From: Prunella strophiata
Taxonomy: Eukaryota > Chordata > Aves > Passeriformes > Prunellidae
Assembly: GCA_036583965.1 (NCBI GenBank)
Contig: JAZBQD010000014.1
Span: forward strand, 1,699,001 to 1,763,000
Reading direction: 5' to 3'
DNA length: 64,000 bases
Under the pieces are notes generated by a model. It had not been told where the DNA came from, did not search any database, and saw nothing but the letters and a program-made list of their open reading frames with translations. This document shows, one piece after another, positions 35,339 through 49,034 of this stretch (its first letter is position 1; each line of letters begins with the position of its first letter). The position numbers were made by a program, and so were the translations under genes.

Positions 35339-36189
35339 GTAAGCTGCTATTCAGCAGTGTTTGTTTCTAATTGTTTATATTTGTAGGAAGCCTCCTTGCA
35401 CCAAAGGAAAATTCTGAGAACTGCTGGGGACAGGAATGATACCAAAGAGGAAGACAATTGGTTCAATATTTCAGATGTTTTATTTTCAGGCCTTAGTTGT
35501 TGCTTAGCAAAAATCAGTGTTTTTCGGATCCGTGTAATTTCCCCCAGTTGTCTCCTTTTCATATTACTGAAGTTTTCATTAAAGGTTTCGTTTTTCCCAA
35601 AGATTCCCATGATTGAAGGTGTCAAAATGTTCATGTGTGCATTGCTGTTAGAGAATTTTTGACATTAAATATTGTAAAAGTAATAGGTTTGCTCTTCATT
35701 AGGGCTATATTTTCACAGTTCAGTGATCTTTAAACATTTTTTTAGTGTTTTTTTTTTGTAATGGAGACTAACTATGATGAGGCTTTAACTTGGCATTCAA
35801 AGTGAAGCTGATTGTAAAGCCAGCCTGTGATGGACAAACAATAATTGAGATAGATTCCTCATTCACCTTTAATTATATTTCACTTAAATAAAATCCGCTT
35901 TTAGATAAAGCAGCTGTTGACACTTTTTGTGATGTTTTTCATCACTGTGCTATAAAGTACTTGGCCCACAACAGTAAACTTAAATGACACACCTGTCATT
36001 TAGCAGGTGGAGGAAAACAGAGGGTAGTGACTCGTTTGAGGGGGGTACTGAGGACCCATCTGGTTTCCTAGGAGCATGGCCCAAATTTCCATTCTGGCCC
36101 TTGCTCTAAAGAGCTCAGTAGAAGACAAGTGTTTTACAGATGACAAGTGTGTGAAATTTAGGAGCACTGAGGATGTCTGTAGGACAGGA

Positions 36190-36420
36190 TCACTTGCTGT
36201 AGGGCCCTTTTCTCCAGGCTAAGCAATCCCCATCTCCCTCAGTCAGTCCCCATTAGAAGTGTGCTCCAGACCCATCTCCAGCTCTGCTCCCTTCTCTGGA
36301 TGCACTCAAGAACCTCAAAGTCCTTCTTGTTGTGGAGGGGCCCAACTCTGAGGATAATCACATGGGACCAGCTCCCAACAATTCCATTCACCACAACCTT
36401 CTGGGCCCAGGCATGCATTT
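36190..36420 (-). mobile_element. CR1 LINE fragment, antisense
   Basis: CTTTTCTCCAGGCTAAGCAA, GTGTGCTCCAGACCC, CTCAAGAACCTCAAAGTCCT and GGAGGGGCCCAACTCTGA follow the reverse complement of the CR1 3' region, with heavy divergence. Confidence 0.65.
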
Positions 36421-38512
36421 GGGCATTATTTAGTGAGGCAGAATGGTGATAAACAGCATTTTAGAAGGGGAACCTAGCATTTCTCTATAGTAGGAGAAAA
36501 ATGAAGGAGAGTGAAAAATGAAAGTTGCAAGTACATGCTATGTACTTGTCATCCTCCTCCCATATAGACCAGCTGGGAGCTAAGACTGACTCTCCTGTTT
36601 GTGCTTTTCTTATTTTCTTCTCAAAACTCTTGCACCATATTGATTCTCTAAAAGCTAAAAAAAATGTCCTTAACATCAAAGAAGTACTAAATGTTCTAAA
36701 GGTTGGTTAGGCTTGCCATATTTATACACAACTATAATGATGCACAAGCAAGTCTGTGTGATAAGATATGGATATTATTAGTTATCTGGCAGACAAGGAC
36801 TCAGGGATAGCATTAGTAGGGGTATTTCAATCATTATTACAACTTGCTGGGTTTGTTTCCTATTAATGATGTAAAATTATGGCTACTTTATGCCAAAAAT
36901 TCTCCAGGGGAAAATAAACTGATGGAAAATATGCTAATTTTTTGAACTAGCATTGTAATTTAGGAAGTTATTCTGCATTTTAACCTGCATTTTGACCAAC
37001 CATGCTAATAAACATGCTCACCTCCATGGAAAAAGACAACAAGGCAAGCTCATATGTTCAGATATATTTTTGAGCTGGGTAAGGCTGTGAAAAAGATGTT
37101 ACGCCTGAAGACTCGGTCAAAGCAGAGTGACAACTTGTATTAGCTATGATTTAACAGGATTACAGGAGGAATTTCCAGGCAGCTGCTCCACATACAAACT
37201 GCCTGGCTAGATAAAGCCAGTGCAGATTGGAAATAAAAAGCTGTAAAGGCAAAACTACCTGTAGGAGGAAGTGAGTAGTTGGCATCTCCAGGGAAATGCA
37301 CTGAGGTGGCTTTCCCGGTGCTGATACCAAGCTTTTCTCTATTCTGTGTGTTATTACAGTGCAATGAGTCTCTTCTTCTTGCCATGCAATATAGATAATG
37401 AAAATCTCATCATGTACCATGAAACCTGTACTTTGGGCTGCAGTTGCAATTCTAAATTCTGATTGCTCAGTTGGCCCAACTGAAATAGATGAGGACACAC
37501 ACAGTTGCTCTGTAAATGGTTGATTTGCTTTGAAGCTCTGAAAAAAAATCAAAATACTTTTGAGACTTTCAGCTACCAGACTGCAATGGGGATGGAAGAG
37601 TGGGGGGAAATTTCTTCTAAGCCTTCTGAAGAGGAAGAACTTTAATAAAATATTGATGTGGGATATAAGAGTACAATTGACAAGGCAAGAATAACATGAT
37701 AGAGTAAAACAAACAACAAAGGAAGAGTTTAAATTGCAATTTTCATTTTTTTTATATAAGCATGTGCGAACCCCAACTACCTCTGATGGCCATCAAGGTA
37801 ATTATGTGTCCCTTTTACTAATCAGGGGGCTAGGCATGGTGTAAAACTGGGAATTAAGGTTTCCCTATCCTTTCCTGATGATTTGACCCTACAGAGGAGG
37901 CTTGCAAGGATGATGACTTAGCAATGGTCTCACAGGCAGCCGTTTTTGTTTTGTTCCAGCAAGAATTCCTCAGTGCTTGAAACACAGAAAATTACACAAA
38001 TGCTTCTTAAAAGCAAAGATCTGAATCTGGTTATCTGTTGGGGATAGCACTTGGAGCCTGTGGTTCTAAAAGTGTGAGATTTACAGCTGAAGCATCAGTT
38101 GAGGAGTTTAGTGTAGAGAGGTGTATGCTCCTCTTCATAATCCTAATAAATTTAGTGAAGCTTTGGTGAGACTCGGCAATCTGCCTGTACAAATTTTGTG
38201 GTAACTTCTGTAGCATGACAGAGGCATGGAACCACAGAGTGGTGAGTGGCTCTCTACAGAAATAAAGCAAATTTTACTGCTTAGGAAATGCCATGGAAAG
38301 GCAGTTGCTGAAACAGTTTGAGCATGTAAACTTGAGAACTGCATGCAAATTAAGTTTCATGGGTTATGTAGCAATGCTGTCCTATTTTATGACATGCTTT
38401 GTACTTGTGACTTAGCCTGTGCTTTGGGAGTGCTGAGATTTTCCAGATCTTGTGCAGATGTTTTGTCTGATTCCATGCAACTTAAGTCTGTGAAGTGATT
38501 GAGACAAAAGGC

Positions 38513-38640
38513 ATTGGATCATAAAATCATCTGAGTTGGAAAAGACCCTTAAGATCATCAAGTCTAGCTGTAAGAATGTAGCATGTACTTGAGTCCATCC
38601 TTCTTTAAGGTAATATTTAAGCCCTTGCTTAACCATAAAG
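38513..38640 (-). mobile_element. CR1 LINE fragment, extreme 3' end, antisense
   Basis: GGATCATAAAATCATCTGAG then TTGGAAAAGACCCTTAAGAT and CATCAAGTCTAGC match the reverse complement of the CR1 3' terminus with its characteristic tail repeat, followed by a short stretch of body. Confidence 0.75.
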
Positions 38641-38985
38641 AGTAAAATAAATTGGAAGTGAATTTCAATAGATATTGGAACAGCAAATCACTCATTGGAG
38701 TTCTTTAACTTGGGGAACTTGTGTCTTCATGTATAAATAGACTTTTTTCATCTATCTTTGTGGCAAATGCATGCCAAAAAACTCAGGGACATCTAGGCTC
38801 AATTGCATGATGTCTGCATACACACTTGGCTTTATTTTAAACTAATAAAAAATCACTCTCAAATGATTTCAAATGTCTAGAATGTGAAAAAAAAAAAAAA
38901 AAACCAACAAAAAACAAACCTAAACCTGTTCTTTTTATCTAATTCTCATTAACTTGATGTTGTTTCCTTTTTTTCTGACTCCTAG

Positions 38986-39049
38986 GCAGAACCTTTTCTC
39001 TGTTATTATGAACTACAGAGGTCAAGTGGAATATCTGCTGCAAAATGAG
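38986..39049 (+). CDS. PIK3C2G: PIK3C2G coding exon 7
   Basis: This 64-nt exon lies between gactcctag and gtattt and covers residues 391-412. It starts with the third base of the split Arg codon (CG + G) and ends in phase 0. RQNLFSVIMNYRGQVEYLL aligns with human RQCLLTLIRKYDFHLKYLL, part of the helical linker before the C2 domain. Confidence 0.9.
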
Positions 39050-39615
39050 GTATTTGTTCTCAGTTTGTTTCACCAGAAAAGCATTAACTTCTGCATGAAA
39101 GGTATCTAATTATTAATCTATCTTAGATGCAATTAAGGAAGACTTTTAATTAAGAGTGCCTAATCTGACTTTGAAAGGATATAAATTCTCTTAATAAAAC
39201 TTGGTCTGAGGTTAGGAATAAAGGGCTACAAATTTAAAATATCAAAGGCGACTGTTTCTAAGTGTCAAGGAACTTGTAAATAAAACCAGAGTTGTTTGAG
39301 TTGGCAGTATAATATTTGGAATTAGTAGAGGTATAATGCATTATATGGATCTGCAAGATTTGCCCCTGATTTTGCAAAACCCCAAGCTTAATGTTGACAT
39401 ATTTAGTATATATATGCAAGCATGTGGTAGTTTGAAGGATTGAGTTTAGCCAGCAAAACTCCCAAGAGCTTCATTTTAAAGCATTGTGGGCTGCCAATTG
39501 AATGCTACATGCTTGAAGGGAAAATCTTTTAGGAAATCTTCTCTGCTGTCCAATGTTTTAAGGACAAATGTCTACAGGACAAATTGAATCATGCCTTGGA
39601 AGAAACCACATGTTT

Positions 39616-39683
39616 ATTTGATCTGACTTCCAAGCTGGCATGATAACTGATTTGATCTGACTTTCAAGTTGGCATGATAACTG
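39616..39683. repeat. 34-bp tandem duplication
   Basis: Two adjacent 34-nt units starting ATTTGATCTGACTT and ending GGCATGATAACTG, differing at two positions. Confidence 0.9.
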
Positions 39684-41013
39684 ATTTTCTAGGGTTTAAA
39701 ACTGGAAAGGATAAAAGATTCATAAAAATCAAAGAATACTGATGTAGCATGGAGATATTCCATTGTGTCCCTTCCAGAGTTGTAACTCATTATGCTAAGT
39801 TATGGATTTCTTTGAAATATATGTTACAACATAAAATGAATATTTTGCTTCAGAACTCCATCACCTACACTGAAGTTCAGAATTTAATCTCTCTGGATAT
39901 TCTTGATCTATTATTTCTATTTTGAATATCCAGAAAACATACATTTGCATATAAATTTTGTACATATACACTTATATATAGAAATCCATGTAAACATACA
40001 GACACATACATGAATACATACATATCAATAATATATAATATTTATAAAGACATAATATAGAAATACAAAATGTAAAATGTTTATATATAAGTCTTTGATG
40101 TTTTTTCAAAATTCGAAATAAATTTAGAGACTGTTGAGCTGTGCCTGGCTACAAAGTAAAGCTCTAGGTCTGATACTAGAGGTGCAGGTATTTGCTGAAT
40201 TTTCCTTTGTAAGCATCATCTCAAAGGGAAGTGTTTAGTGTATAAAATGTGATGCAGTCATAACCATTTGGAAAAGTTAGGTCCCCAAGCTCAAATGCAC
40301 ATGTATATTTCTTTACTGAAGTAGACCCACCAGGGTAGTTATTTACTTTCACTTGAAATTTTAGGGCCTAAAGCAAGAGGATTCTAAATTCAAAACAAGC
40401 CATAACCTCAACATTAATGAGACTTTGCAATGCACCCTCTGCAACTGACACCGTGCAGATATTCCTCAGACCTATAATGAAGCACTCCTAAATTTGTTTT
40501 TGCTAAAGATTTTTACATTGAGTAAGCAATTTCTTGAAACCATTAACTTTTTATAAAGGGAGGGAAGTGCATTTTTCAAATATTCATGCCATCCAACAAA
40601 TATGTGTGTGTCTAGAGCTAAATTTCTTTGTAGTTTATTTTTTTTAATAAGGCCTTTTCTACTTAGGGACACTCAATAAGTTCATATGAATTGCCTAAAA
40701 GAGAAGGATTGCAAGTTAATGATGTGGGTCATATGATGGATATTTTCATTCAGAGGCATCAGTGTATGGAGCTTTTTCAAACCTAGAACCATGAAGTATG
40801 ATTTGCTTTAATTATTGTCTCAAAAATTTAATGTAATGAGTAACATTCATGAATACGTAGTAAACAAAACAAAAAAATGAGAACCCTTTATTTGGTCTTT
40901 GAATCTTTGTTTACTTATGTTCTCCAACTTCTGATTAGATTGTTTAAAGAAGGCCTAAAATTGGGGTCATTGTAGCTCTCCCTTATCCCAAGTCTGCACA
41001 GGAGTAATTCTGC

Positions 41014-41118
41014 CACTTTTCCAAGATATTTCCATAGCTATTCCAAGCTATTCCCACTTTTCCAAGATATTTCCATAGCTATTCCAAGCCATTCCCACTT
41101 TTCCAAGCTATTTTCATT
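41014..41118. repeat. 41-bp tandem repeat, about 2.5 copies
   Basis: Units start CACTTTTCCAAGATATTTCC at 41014 and 41055, with a partial third copy at 41096. The unit is itself built of shorter CTATTCCAAG-like subrepeats. Confidence 0.9.
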
Positions 41119-43484
41119 ACTGATATTGTTGTTGCTCCTCTCTGGTTCACCACAATCCACCTCCAGCACACTCTGGAATTTAAGACACTGGGAGCTGCTC
41201 ACAGACTGTAAATTAAGTGCACACGTAACTGCTGAAGTTCTGTCCTCAGCTGGAAGTTCCTTAAGCATTCAGTTTTAACCAGACACACATTGAGATCCTC
41301 AGTTGAAAAAAAAAAAAATTAATATTTTGCACATTTTTCTACTTATTTACAAATTTATTCTTCCACAGATATGGGGATACCAGTACTTTTGACTTATGGG
41401 ACAAACCCACTCTATTATTAATCTAATTAGTAATAATGGTAAATAAATGGAAAATTAATTTTGAGATTGATAGTGACTCTATAAAACAAAAATTTTAAAA
41501 ACATAATTAAGGTGTCTGGCACAAAGACAGGCTTGGTGCTGTTAGGGTTGAAATGTAAGTTTTGAAATGTAATTTTCAGACAATATGTGCTGTCAAATAA
41601 GCAGCCAATTTTGATTGCTCTGACAACCACTTTTTATGCACTTCATTTTGAAATGCATTCAAAATGCACTGTTACTGTAGAGAGGACTTTGTAAATTTTT
41701 TATACAGAGTGTAGAAGTTCTAGAATAAAATAACTTTTTTTAATCATATAAATTATTGAAATACCAAAATCATCTTCTAAGGTCCTGCTCTATTTAAATA
41801 TGTAGAAGGGGGAAAAAATTACAAGTTGTTGACTGTAGTTCCTTTGGAATTTCAGAAGATGTAAAATTTTTGTAAGAGATGAATCTCCATCTTCCCTTCT
41901 TTGGGACAAAAATCAATATCATGTATCTACACATGGAAAAAGAGAACTCTTTACATGATAATATCCCAGCAGAGAAATAGTGTGGAAGAAGTCATCATGT
42001 GTAGTATTCAGTATCACATAATTTTATGTGCTTACTCTTCTTCAACTGCAATATGCTCCTTAGAAGTAGCTACCATAAAAATAAAGTGTATGGTAAAGTA
42101 GCTTCTATAAATATTAATACTTGGATAGTTTATCTATAAACAGAAAAGCATATTAAGCAGAAATTGATACATTCCTCAAGACACCAATTCTTTTTATGGA
42201 ATAGCATTTATATGTACGTGCAAAAATACATAAACTGTGGGTGGGTTTGGATTTTTGGTTTTGCTTTTATTTTTCTCCATCCAGAGAGCTGTTTCTCGAC
42301 TGAAGGGTTGCTTTTGTGTGTATCTATTGCTTGTTATTGCTCAGAAATTACCCTGCATAACTGTATTTATAGGCACAAAATACAAAATTCCTTCTTCTAA
42401 TAATACTTCTCTGCTTGTGAAGAAGAAAAATTCTAAATTAAAACTTATTTAAATCAAATGCAAAATTGGAATGATATTTAATATTAATTTAAAACTCTAT
42501 ATAGTAATTTATGTATATATATACACACACATATGCTCACTTTTTTCTTCAAGAAATCAGAGTAAACCAGCATTTATAATGTTTTGGAGTTGTCAGGGTT
42601 ACACATAGCAAAGCCAAACCATGGAGCAGTCCATCAACTTCAGCCCCAAGGAGGGCCTAAAATTCTCAAGAGAACACAGTCAGCCTTTTCCTCTCTAGAA
42701 CCTGTAGTGTGAAAAGGTGTTTCTGTCCTTAATTATTAACAAAAACACCCAACAACTCATGTTTAAAGGAATCTGACCACCGGATATCTGTGGATATTTC
42801 ATGTAATTCATTCCTGCTTTAGTTCTGCTCGAAGCAGGTAATGTGGAATTAGTAAGCTCAATATATTTTTATATTTATTTGTAATAATGCCAGGTGTTAA
42901 CCTTCTCAGTACAGTCTGTGCATAGACCTTAAGCCTGAAAACAGAAAATTCATCTTAGTGCAGTTTCTATTTTTCAGGCATGAGATGCATGAGTTAGAGA
43001 AATGGTTTTATGGGTACCTCCACATGCTATAGTGCACTAAAAGGAACATTTATCAGTACAGAAACATGGAGAATATTTAGAGAGCTTCTGCTTGTTCAGA
43101 GAATGTATTTTAAGGTTTAATGAAGTGATATAACCATTCAGAAAGCCCATGAATTTTTTATTTATTTATTTTCCTGAACATAGAGTACTTGATATTGTGT
43201 TTTCCTTCCCGTAGGGATCCAATTTTTTTTTAATTTCCCAAAGTGTTTCATCTAGAAACTTTATTTTTTTTTTTTAATATGGCAATATTTAAATTTCTAA
43301 ATTTACAATCAATAAGACTCCATGGTTTTAACTAAATATATACTTTTGCAGAAAACTGTTTGCAAAAGTACTCAGTCCACAGGTGTCAGATTATGCAGCC
43401 TCCCACACAGGATCTATTTTTAGGAGGAACATGGCTGTTTTCCAACTCTCAGAGAAATGGGTAGGAGACAATAGTGAGGATAAA

Positions 43485-43530
43485 TTCACAGAATCACAGA
43501 ATGCTCATGAATCACTTGGCTTCAGGTCCC
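43485..43530 (-). mobile_element. possible CR1 3'-tail remnant
   Basis: TTCACAGAATCACAGAATG followed by a diverged GGTCCC-containing stretch resembles the reversed CR1 tail repeat. It is too short to be certain. Confidence 0.35.
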
Positions 43531-43845
43531 CTCAGAAGTTTCTTTACAGTGCTTCCACACTGCTGGAGTTCAGCCAAACCAAGGTTTTCCCTTAAAATCA
43601 GTCTTTGACACCAAATTTATGGTTTTGACCAGCATACACTTTGTTGGGAGATAACTGGACTTGAACAGAAATGATGCTGTCCTTAGAAAAATATTGGTGT
43701 AGCCAGAACTAAACCATGGTGTTTGGGTTCTGCTTGAGAGATTTTCTACCCCCTCACTGCCATGAAGGTTATGGTCAGGTATTTCTGGGAAATACTATGT
43801 GTCTACTGTTTCTTTTTTTTCTCTCTATTTCTCTCCTATCAACAG

Positions 43846-43962
43846 AATAATGTTGATAATGTGATTGAGGCAGCTAAAGCCATCTGCAGTGTCCTGTGTT
43901 TTGTGGAAACCAGAGACATCACTGATGCAGTCAGCAAACTCCATGCTCTAGGCAAAGCACAG
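43846..43962 (+). CDS. PIK3C2G: PIK3C2G coding exon 8
   Basis: This 117-nt exon (39 codons, phase 0 at both ends) lies between tatcaacag and gtaaaa and covers residues 413-451. VIEAAKAICSVLCFVETRDI and TDAVSKL align with human IIEEVKKICSVLGCVETKQI and TDAVNEL, giving one of the clearest matches in the gene. Because both ends are phase 0 it could be skipped without breaking the frame, though nothing shows that it is. Confidence 0.96.
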
Positions 43963-46449
43963 GTAAAAGCTGCATGTTCATGTTCTATTCTCTTTAAAAC
44001 TGGACTTTGAATAGGTATCACTACTTTTTTGGTTGATCAAGTCCATTTTACTGTCTTGCTACACTTTACTGTCTTGCTGTCTTGTTTTCCCTTTGAAAAG
44101 TGTTGAGTAGAGGCACTGTAAAACAAAAAAAAAAAAAAAGAATGTTAACTATGTGTAATGTAGTAGAGGAGCAACAGAAGATTCGCCATGTGTTTAACTG
44201 GAACTGATATTCTCCTCCAGTTCTTTAATTTCTACTCAATGTACAAATCTCTTCTTTGCCACATCATCTATTTACCAAATCATGTGATCTCAGAGTATTA
44301 GATTTTCAGGTATTTAGATATTCAGATATTTAGATTTTCAGATATTTTCAGTACAGGTTATCAAGAATTTTAAAAAAATCTTTCAAAAATGTCATTTAAA
44401 TAGTGGTTTTGGTTTTTTTTTTTCAGATTGAAATGTCCCTGCTATTTATGCAAAAGAGTACCAGCATCATACAGTCCTGATTTTAGCTGAAATACTCTTA
44501 AACATTGAAATGGGTTTTCCAGGGGTTTCTGTGTAATTGTGAACTGGGACTTGGGAGGGCAGGATCCCTTCTCAGTTTGGTCATCAGCTGCTTTGGTATG
44601 ACCTTAGAAAAGTCACTATAATCTGATTTATAGATGTTCTGAGCACCCAAAAGTTCTTTTGAAGTCTGCATCTTGGAGATACAGGTGCTCAGCAAATCTG
44701 AAAATCAAGCCATTATTCACTTGGATTTACTCTGGTACAACTGTGAGTCGTGATAATTTTTTCACACCCTAAGGAAATTCCCTCTTCCCACTTTAAAAAG
44801 AAGGAAAAAGAAAGTTACTGAGGAATTCTCTTCTGTCCTTGCATGGTTTCTTGTCATTCTTTCTCACAGCAAATACTATTTAGAAAAACTTGCCAGACTG
44901 CATATGATGCTTCATTCAGACCATTACCTGCCTCCTGCAAGACCTTTATCCTTTCTCTTTACTGTTGGGCTTGGTTTTGTTTTTTCCCATGGCTTGTGAT
45001 ATGTGTGAGAGCACCAAAGACTGGAAGAACCAAGGCAGCTCTTGGGATTTTGGTTTGTTGCTCAGACCTGACCAGCTGATTCACTTAAGTGGCTTTTCTG
45101 GCTTCCATTCTAGTTCATGCTTCACTGCAAATCTTGCTTCTGCATTATCCTAAATCTTTTAATTTCTGCTTTGACATCAATCATTAGAAGTCACTACTGG
45201 GGGTGAATTCCTGGATAAATGAGTCTGTGTTGGCACTCATTTTATCTGGCACAATGTGGAAGCAAATTGAAATAAGAATATCCATTTAAGAAAAGCTTTT
45301 CTTGGATATTAGAGGGTAAATACTGTAGAGAAAGAGATAAAGGAAGTAACAAAGGATTCATGTGATTTGCTTTTGGTTAAATTCCAGATTCTCTTAAGAG
45401 AGAGAGGATGATCAGTGTCTTGTCCTTGAGACAAAAGTTTTCACAATCCAGAATTTCTTAAGAGATAGACAAAGAGCTGGGTCCAGGTAAAAGAGAAGAA
45501 AGCAACAGAACTTTGTTTCAGAAAGGAATTAGAGCAGAAGAAATGTATCGGGACCAATTTGTTAAAAACATTTATTTTGAGGCAAGAAAAATTTAGTGTA
45601 TTTTATCTTGTAGTGTTCGGGTCAGCCCTGTGAACCTAATGTGTAAACTACCTCTTATAACTGCCTTATGTATCCCTTGGTCCATTTGCAGGCCCTTCCT
45701 CTCTGAATTTGAGCAGAGAAATAGATGCAGTGGTCAAGGAGACAAATCAGTTCCTATTAGTGGGGCTCATCCTAAGTCAGAAAACCCCATATGCCATGCA
45801 GAATTACATAATGGGATAAAAACCCTGAGAGTACAGGCCATCTTTTCCAAGCCTTATTTTTTTTGTGGATGCTCACATTTTCTTCTGCTTGTTCAGAGTT
45901 GTTGTCATGCAAATATTGCTCTTATTTTTGAGATTAAGTGGCTATTAATAGGCAAATAATTAAATTATGACCTATCTTGTTGCAGAAAGAAACAAACAAA
46001 AAACCTCTTCTCCAAATGTTCCCTGTTTGCTATTGCTCATTCTCCAGCATGCCAAAATGTCCAATTCCACCGTATAGACTGTCTCCAATATTTACAGCTT
46101 CTCCTAAAGCAATTTCCATGTTCTTCCTCACATGGAGGGAGCAATACACTTCCCTTTTTCTCTTTTACCTGTTTAGATGACAAGTCCTTCAGAGCAAGGC
46201 ACACCTCTCCTTATTTCTGTGTGCACTCTCCAGCACAGCAGAGTGCTGGTCCTGGCTGTGATCTCCAGAGGCTACAGCTGATAGGGGCTGATGATAATGG
46301 TATTGTTTGCTCATCTATAATGAGCAAAGTGATACTGTTCTGAATAGCCTCTGCTGAATGTTGAAAGATTGTGTCCTGATTGAACAGTCTTAAATATTTT
46401 TCTGTCCTGATAGTCAATAAGAAGCTGCTTCACATATTGTGGGGATTTT

Positions 46450-47060
46450 TGAAGGAGTTTTGAATGAGTTAGAGACAGGGCCTCCGAGTTTTTAGATGAT
46501 GTGGTTTATTTTCTTCCGCATAGGCAGGAAGGGTGAGTTCAGCTCACAACTTTACTGCATGGTTCAGAAGGTCGCAAGACCCTTAGGTACAAGATTTTAA
46601 GGATTTATTAACTAATAAAACACTGCCAAAAGGATATTTGTGCTTTTGACTTAATCCTTAAATATCTTGTGTTATGGACTCATGTTACAGTGTAAGCTTT
46701 CTTAGCCAGTCATGTTATGACCATAAACTTACAGTGCTACATTCTGAACTCCTTGTTTACCTTTGTAGCTACTTTTATTTTTTTCTATATCTTAAACTCC
46801 AAAATTTTAAACTTTTATTCTTCTGAACGTGTCTCTGCTTTAAACTACAAATCCACATTCTCACTTCTAGCACCTATGTTTGGAAGCCTCTTCCAAGGTC
46901 TCAAATTAAATCCTGTGTTTAATTCTAAGCTTTGGCTTACAGCCCCAAAGTTCTGAGAATTCTTTGCATTTTGGATTCTAACACCATATCTCTTGAAAAC
47001 TACTGACTAGATTGTCTTTCATGCTTTAAAGTTTTTCAGTTATTGAGGTTCTGTTCTCTT
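46450..47060 (-). mobile_element. probable endogenous-retrovirus LTR, reversed
   Basis: On the minus strand the segment contains a GGAAGAAAATAAACCAC stretch with a poly(A) signal near 46510, a second AATAAA further upstream, and an end at TTCA (plus-strand TGAAGG at 46450). This is the layout of a songbird ERV LTR. The far boundary is uncertain, no target duplication was found, and no viral genes adjoin it. Confidence 0.45.
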
Positions 47061-48460
47061 AATGCTGCCTTTCAGGCTTGGTTAGCTGAGCTGGTTGGCT
47101 GTCCCTTGAAGCCTTCCTGTAAAAGCTGCCTGTGACCTTGACTGCCACCCCTGTCCCTCTGACTCCCTCTGTGCTGAAGCAGACCTGGCTAACAACTGAC
47201 TTCAAATGCTGCTGCTGCTGCTGGCTTTTCACTCCTTTGAGAAACAGCTGCTAGGACAGTCGATAGACCTCAGCAATCCAGGAAAGGTTGGGCTTTGATT
47301 CCATAAAGAGCTTCATCTTTCTCAGCAGCTGAGCTATAAATGTCATAAAAGCAGTGAAATATATCCCTGCGTGTTTTGTAACTTGCACACTGTCCCATTT
47401 CATGCAAATAGTCATTACACATTTTATGCAACTACCTCACACATAGAATATAAATGTAACAAATCAAATTGCATCTCTATTTATATTTATAATATAATAT
47501 ATATAATATTTATACAAAGACAGTTGACCAGCTTTCCTGTCTGTAGCAACATATGTAGTCAAAATTGGTACTCAGCAGCCACTGCTTTAATGGAGTACCT
47601 TCCCACTCAAACTTCTTTGGTTTTAACTCATATTGAATGATAGGGTCATTTTTTATGGAAATTTTGGGTACTAAAAAAAAATTATTACATGCTGCAATAT
47701 TACTGTATTTTACCATATTACTTGAATTGTTTCAATTATGTTCATCAGTGTAGTACCAAAATATTTTGCTAGGAGGAAGAGAGGCTTTTTTCAGATAAGC
47801 AGGTAAACAGCCCCACAAATTAAGTGACATTTTTGAGGCTACCTGTTACATCTGAAGCACTGCAATATTATGCATCTGCTAAGGAGGAGATGCCAGAAAA
47901 ACATTCTAACTGCTTTTCCACATGATTTCCTGATGCTTTAGTGTAATATATGGTGTGGTTTTGTGTGGAATATTTTTTAACACTTCCATTTGGCACAAGT
48001 ACACATAAAGCCTCAGGGAAACCACTGCTTACTTCTTCCAATGTAAATTACATAGGTTGCCAGTGTATGTTTGTTTATACCTATCAGTACATAGGTGCTT
48101 GCCTACTTGGAAAAAAAAAATGCAATGTGCTTCTATTCTGGTTAAAAAAAAAGACATAAAAACCCAAAACAAAACAAAGAAAGCTAGTTTCAATCTTCTG
48201 TCTTTAATTAAATTGTACTTATTACCTCCTTACTGCCAGTACTGTGCATTCCTGTACTGTGGTTAAGAGATTATGAAAGCAACTGGCACCAGTGCTGGTT
48301 TCTTCTTAACTGATTTCATCTCTTTGTAAATGTGATTATTTCAGTCTCTAACCAACCTAACCCTGGGATTTTAAAATCCATTCAGGGGAGGCTCTGGGCC
48401 TGATACATACTTAATGTTTTTTATCTCTCCTCTTCATTTTTCCCCATTCCTTTCTTACAG

Positions 48461-48949
48461 CAGCTCACAAAAGTCATAGGAGATCAAATCCTGCCAGAGC
48501 AGGCACTAATCCACTATATATTAAGCATGCTATACTATGTTGAAATTATAAGTAGTGTGCCAAAAGGTTGTTACTTTCCAAAATTTGAGAGAATTGAACA
48601 AAAGTCTCTGTTCCCATTTGTCTCGCTGCATTATGAAGATTGTGAAAACATAATTCTCAGCCTGGATGCTGCTTTTCTCCCCTCAAGTAACCATTTGACT
48701 TCTTCTGTTCATCTTCACCAGACAAATGCTGGCAGCTCCAAGCTGGGTGCCAGAGGGAGAATGTACATCCAGCATTGTATTTCTTCTGCCACCTCTGCAT
48801 GCATTGTGATTTTTGAGAAGCATCATGCTGAATACATATGTACTAACATGAAGCATTCTCAGCCTACTGCAAAGGGATTAATGACTTTGAAGGGCAGAAA
48901 ACCTTACAGGGATGTGGGTTCAAACAGTGCAAGCCAGAGGCAATACTGA
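48461..48949 (+). other. long open frame behind a good acceptor; candidate alternative 3' exon
   Basis: A strong polypyrimidine tract ending in tttcttacag precedes 48461. From there the frame that matches the phase 0 end of PIK3C2G exon 8 stays open for 162 codons until a stop at 48947-48949. The predicted peptide has no recognised domain and no resemblance to the PIK3C2G sequence that normally follows, which is found at 49888 and 57681. It may be chance, or an alternative terminal exon; no nearby AATAAA was seen. Confidence 0.2.
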
Positions 48950-49034
48950 AATGCAGAATTAACTTTGCAGTCTCTCTGGTCAAGATTTGCTACTTATTTT
49001 TGTGCTGCTTTGTAGATACAAGTCTGATGATAGA

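Larger units (their letters stand above)
35339..38985 (+). other. PIK3C2G intron after coding exon 6
   Basis: GT-AG intron, phase 2. It contains two antisense CR1 remnants (about 36190-36420 and 38513-38640) and a poly-A run near 38887-38903. Nothing else was recognised. Confidence 0.7.
39050..43845 (+). other. PIK3C2G intron after coding exon 7
   Basis: GT-AG intron, phase 0, 4.8 kb. It is very AT-rich and includes a 34-bp tandem duplication (39616-39683), an AT-rich patch near 39950-40090, a 41-bp tandem repeat (41014-41118), an AT/AC microsatellite near 42512-42535 and a CR1 tail remnant near 43485-43530. Confidence 0.7.
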
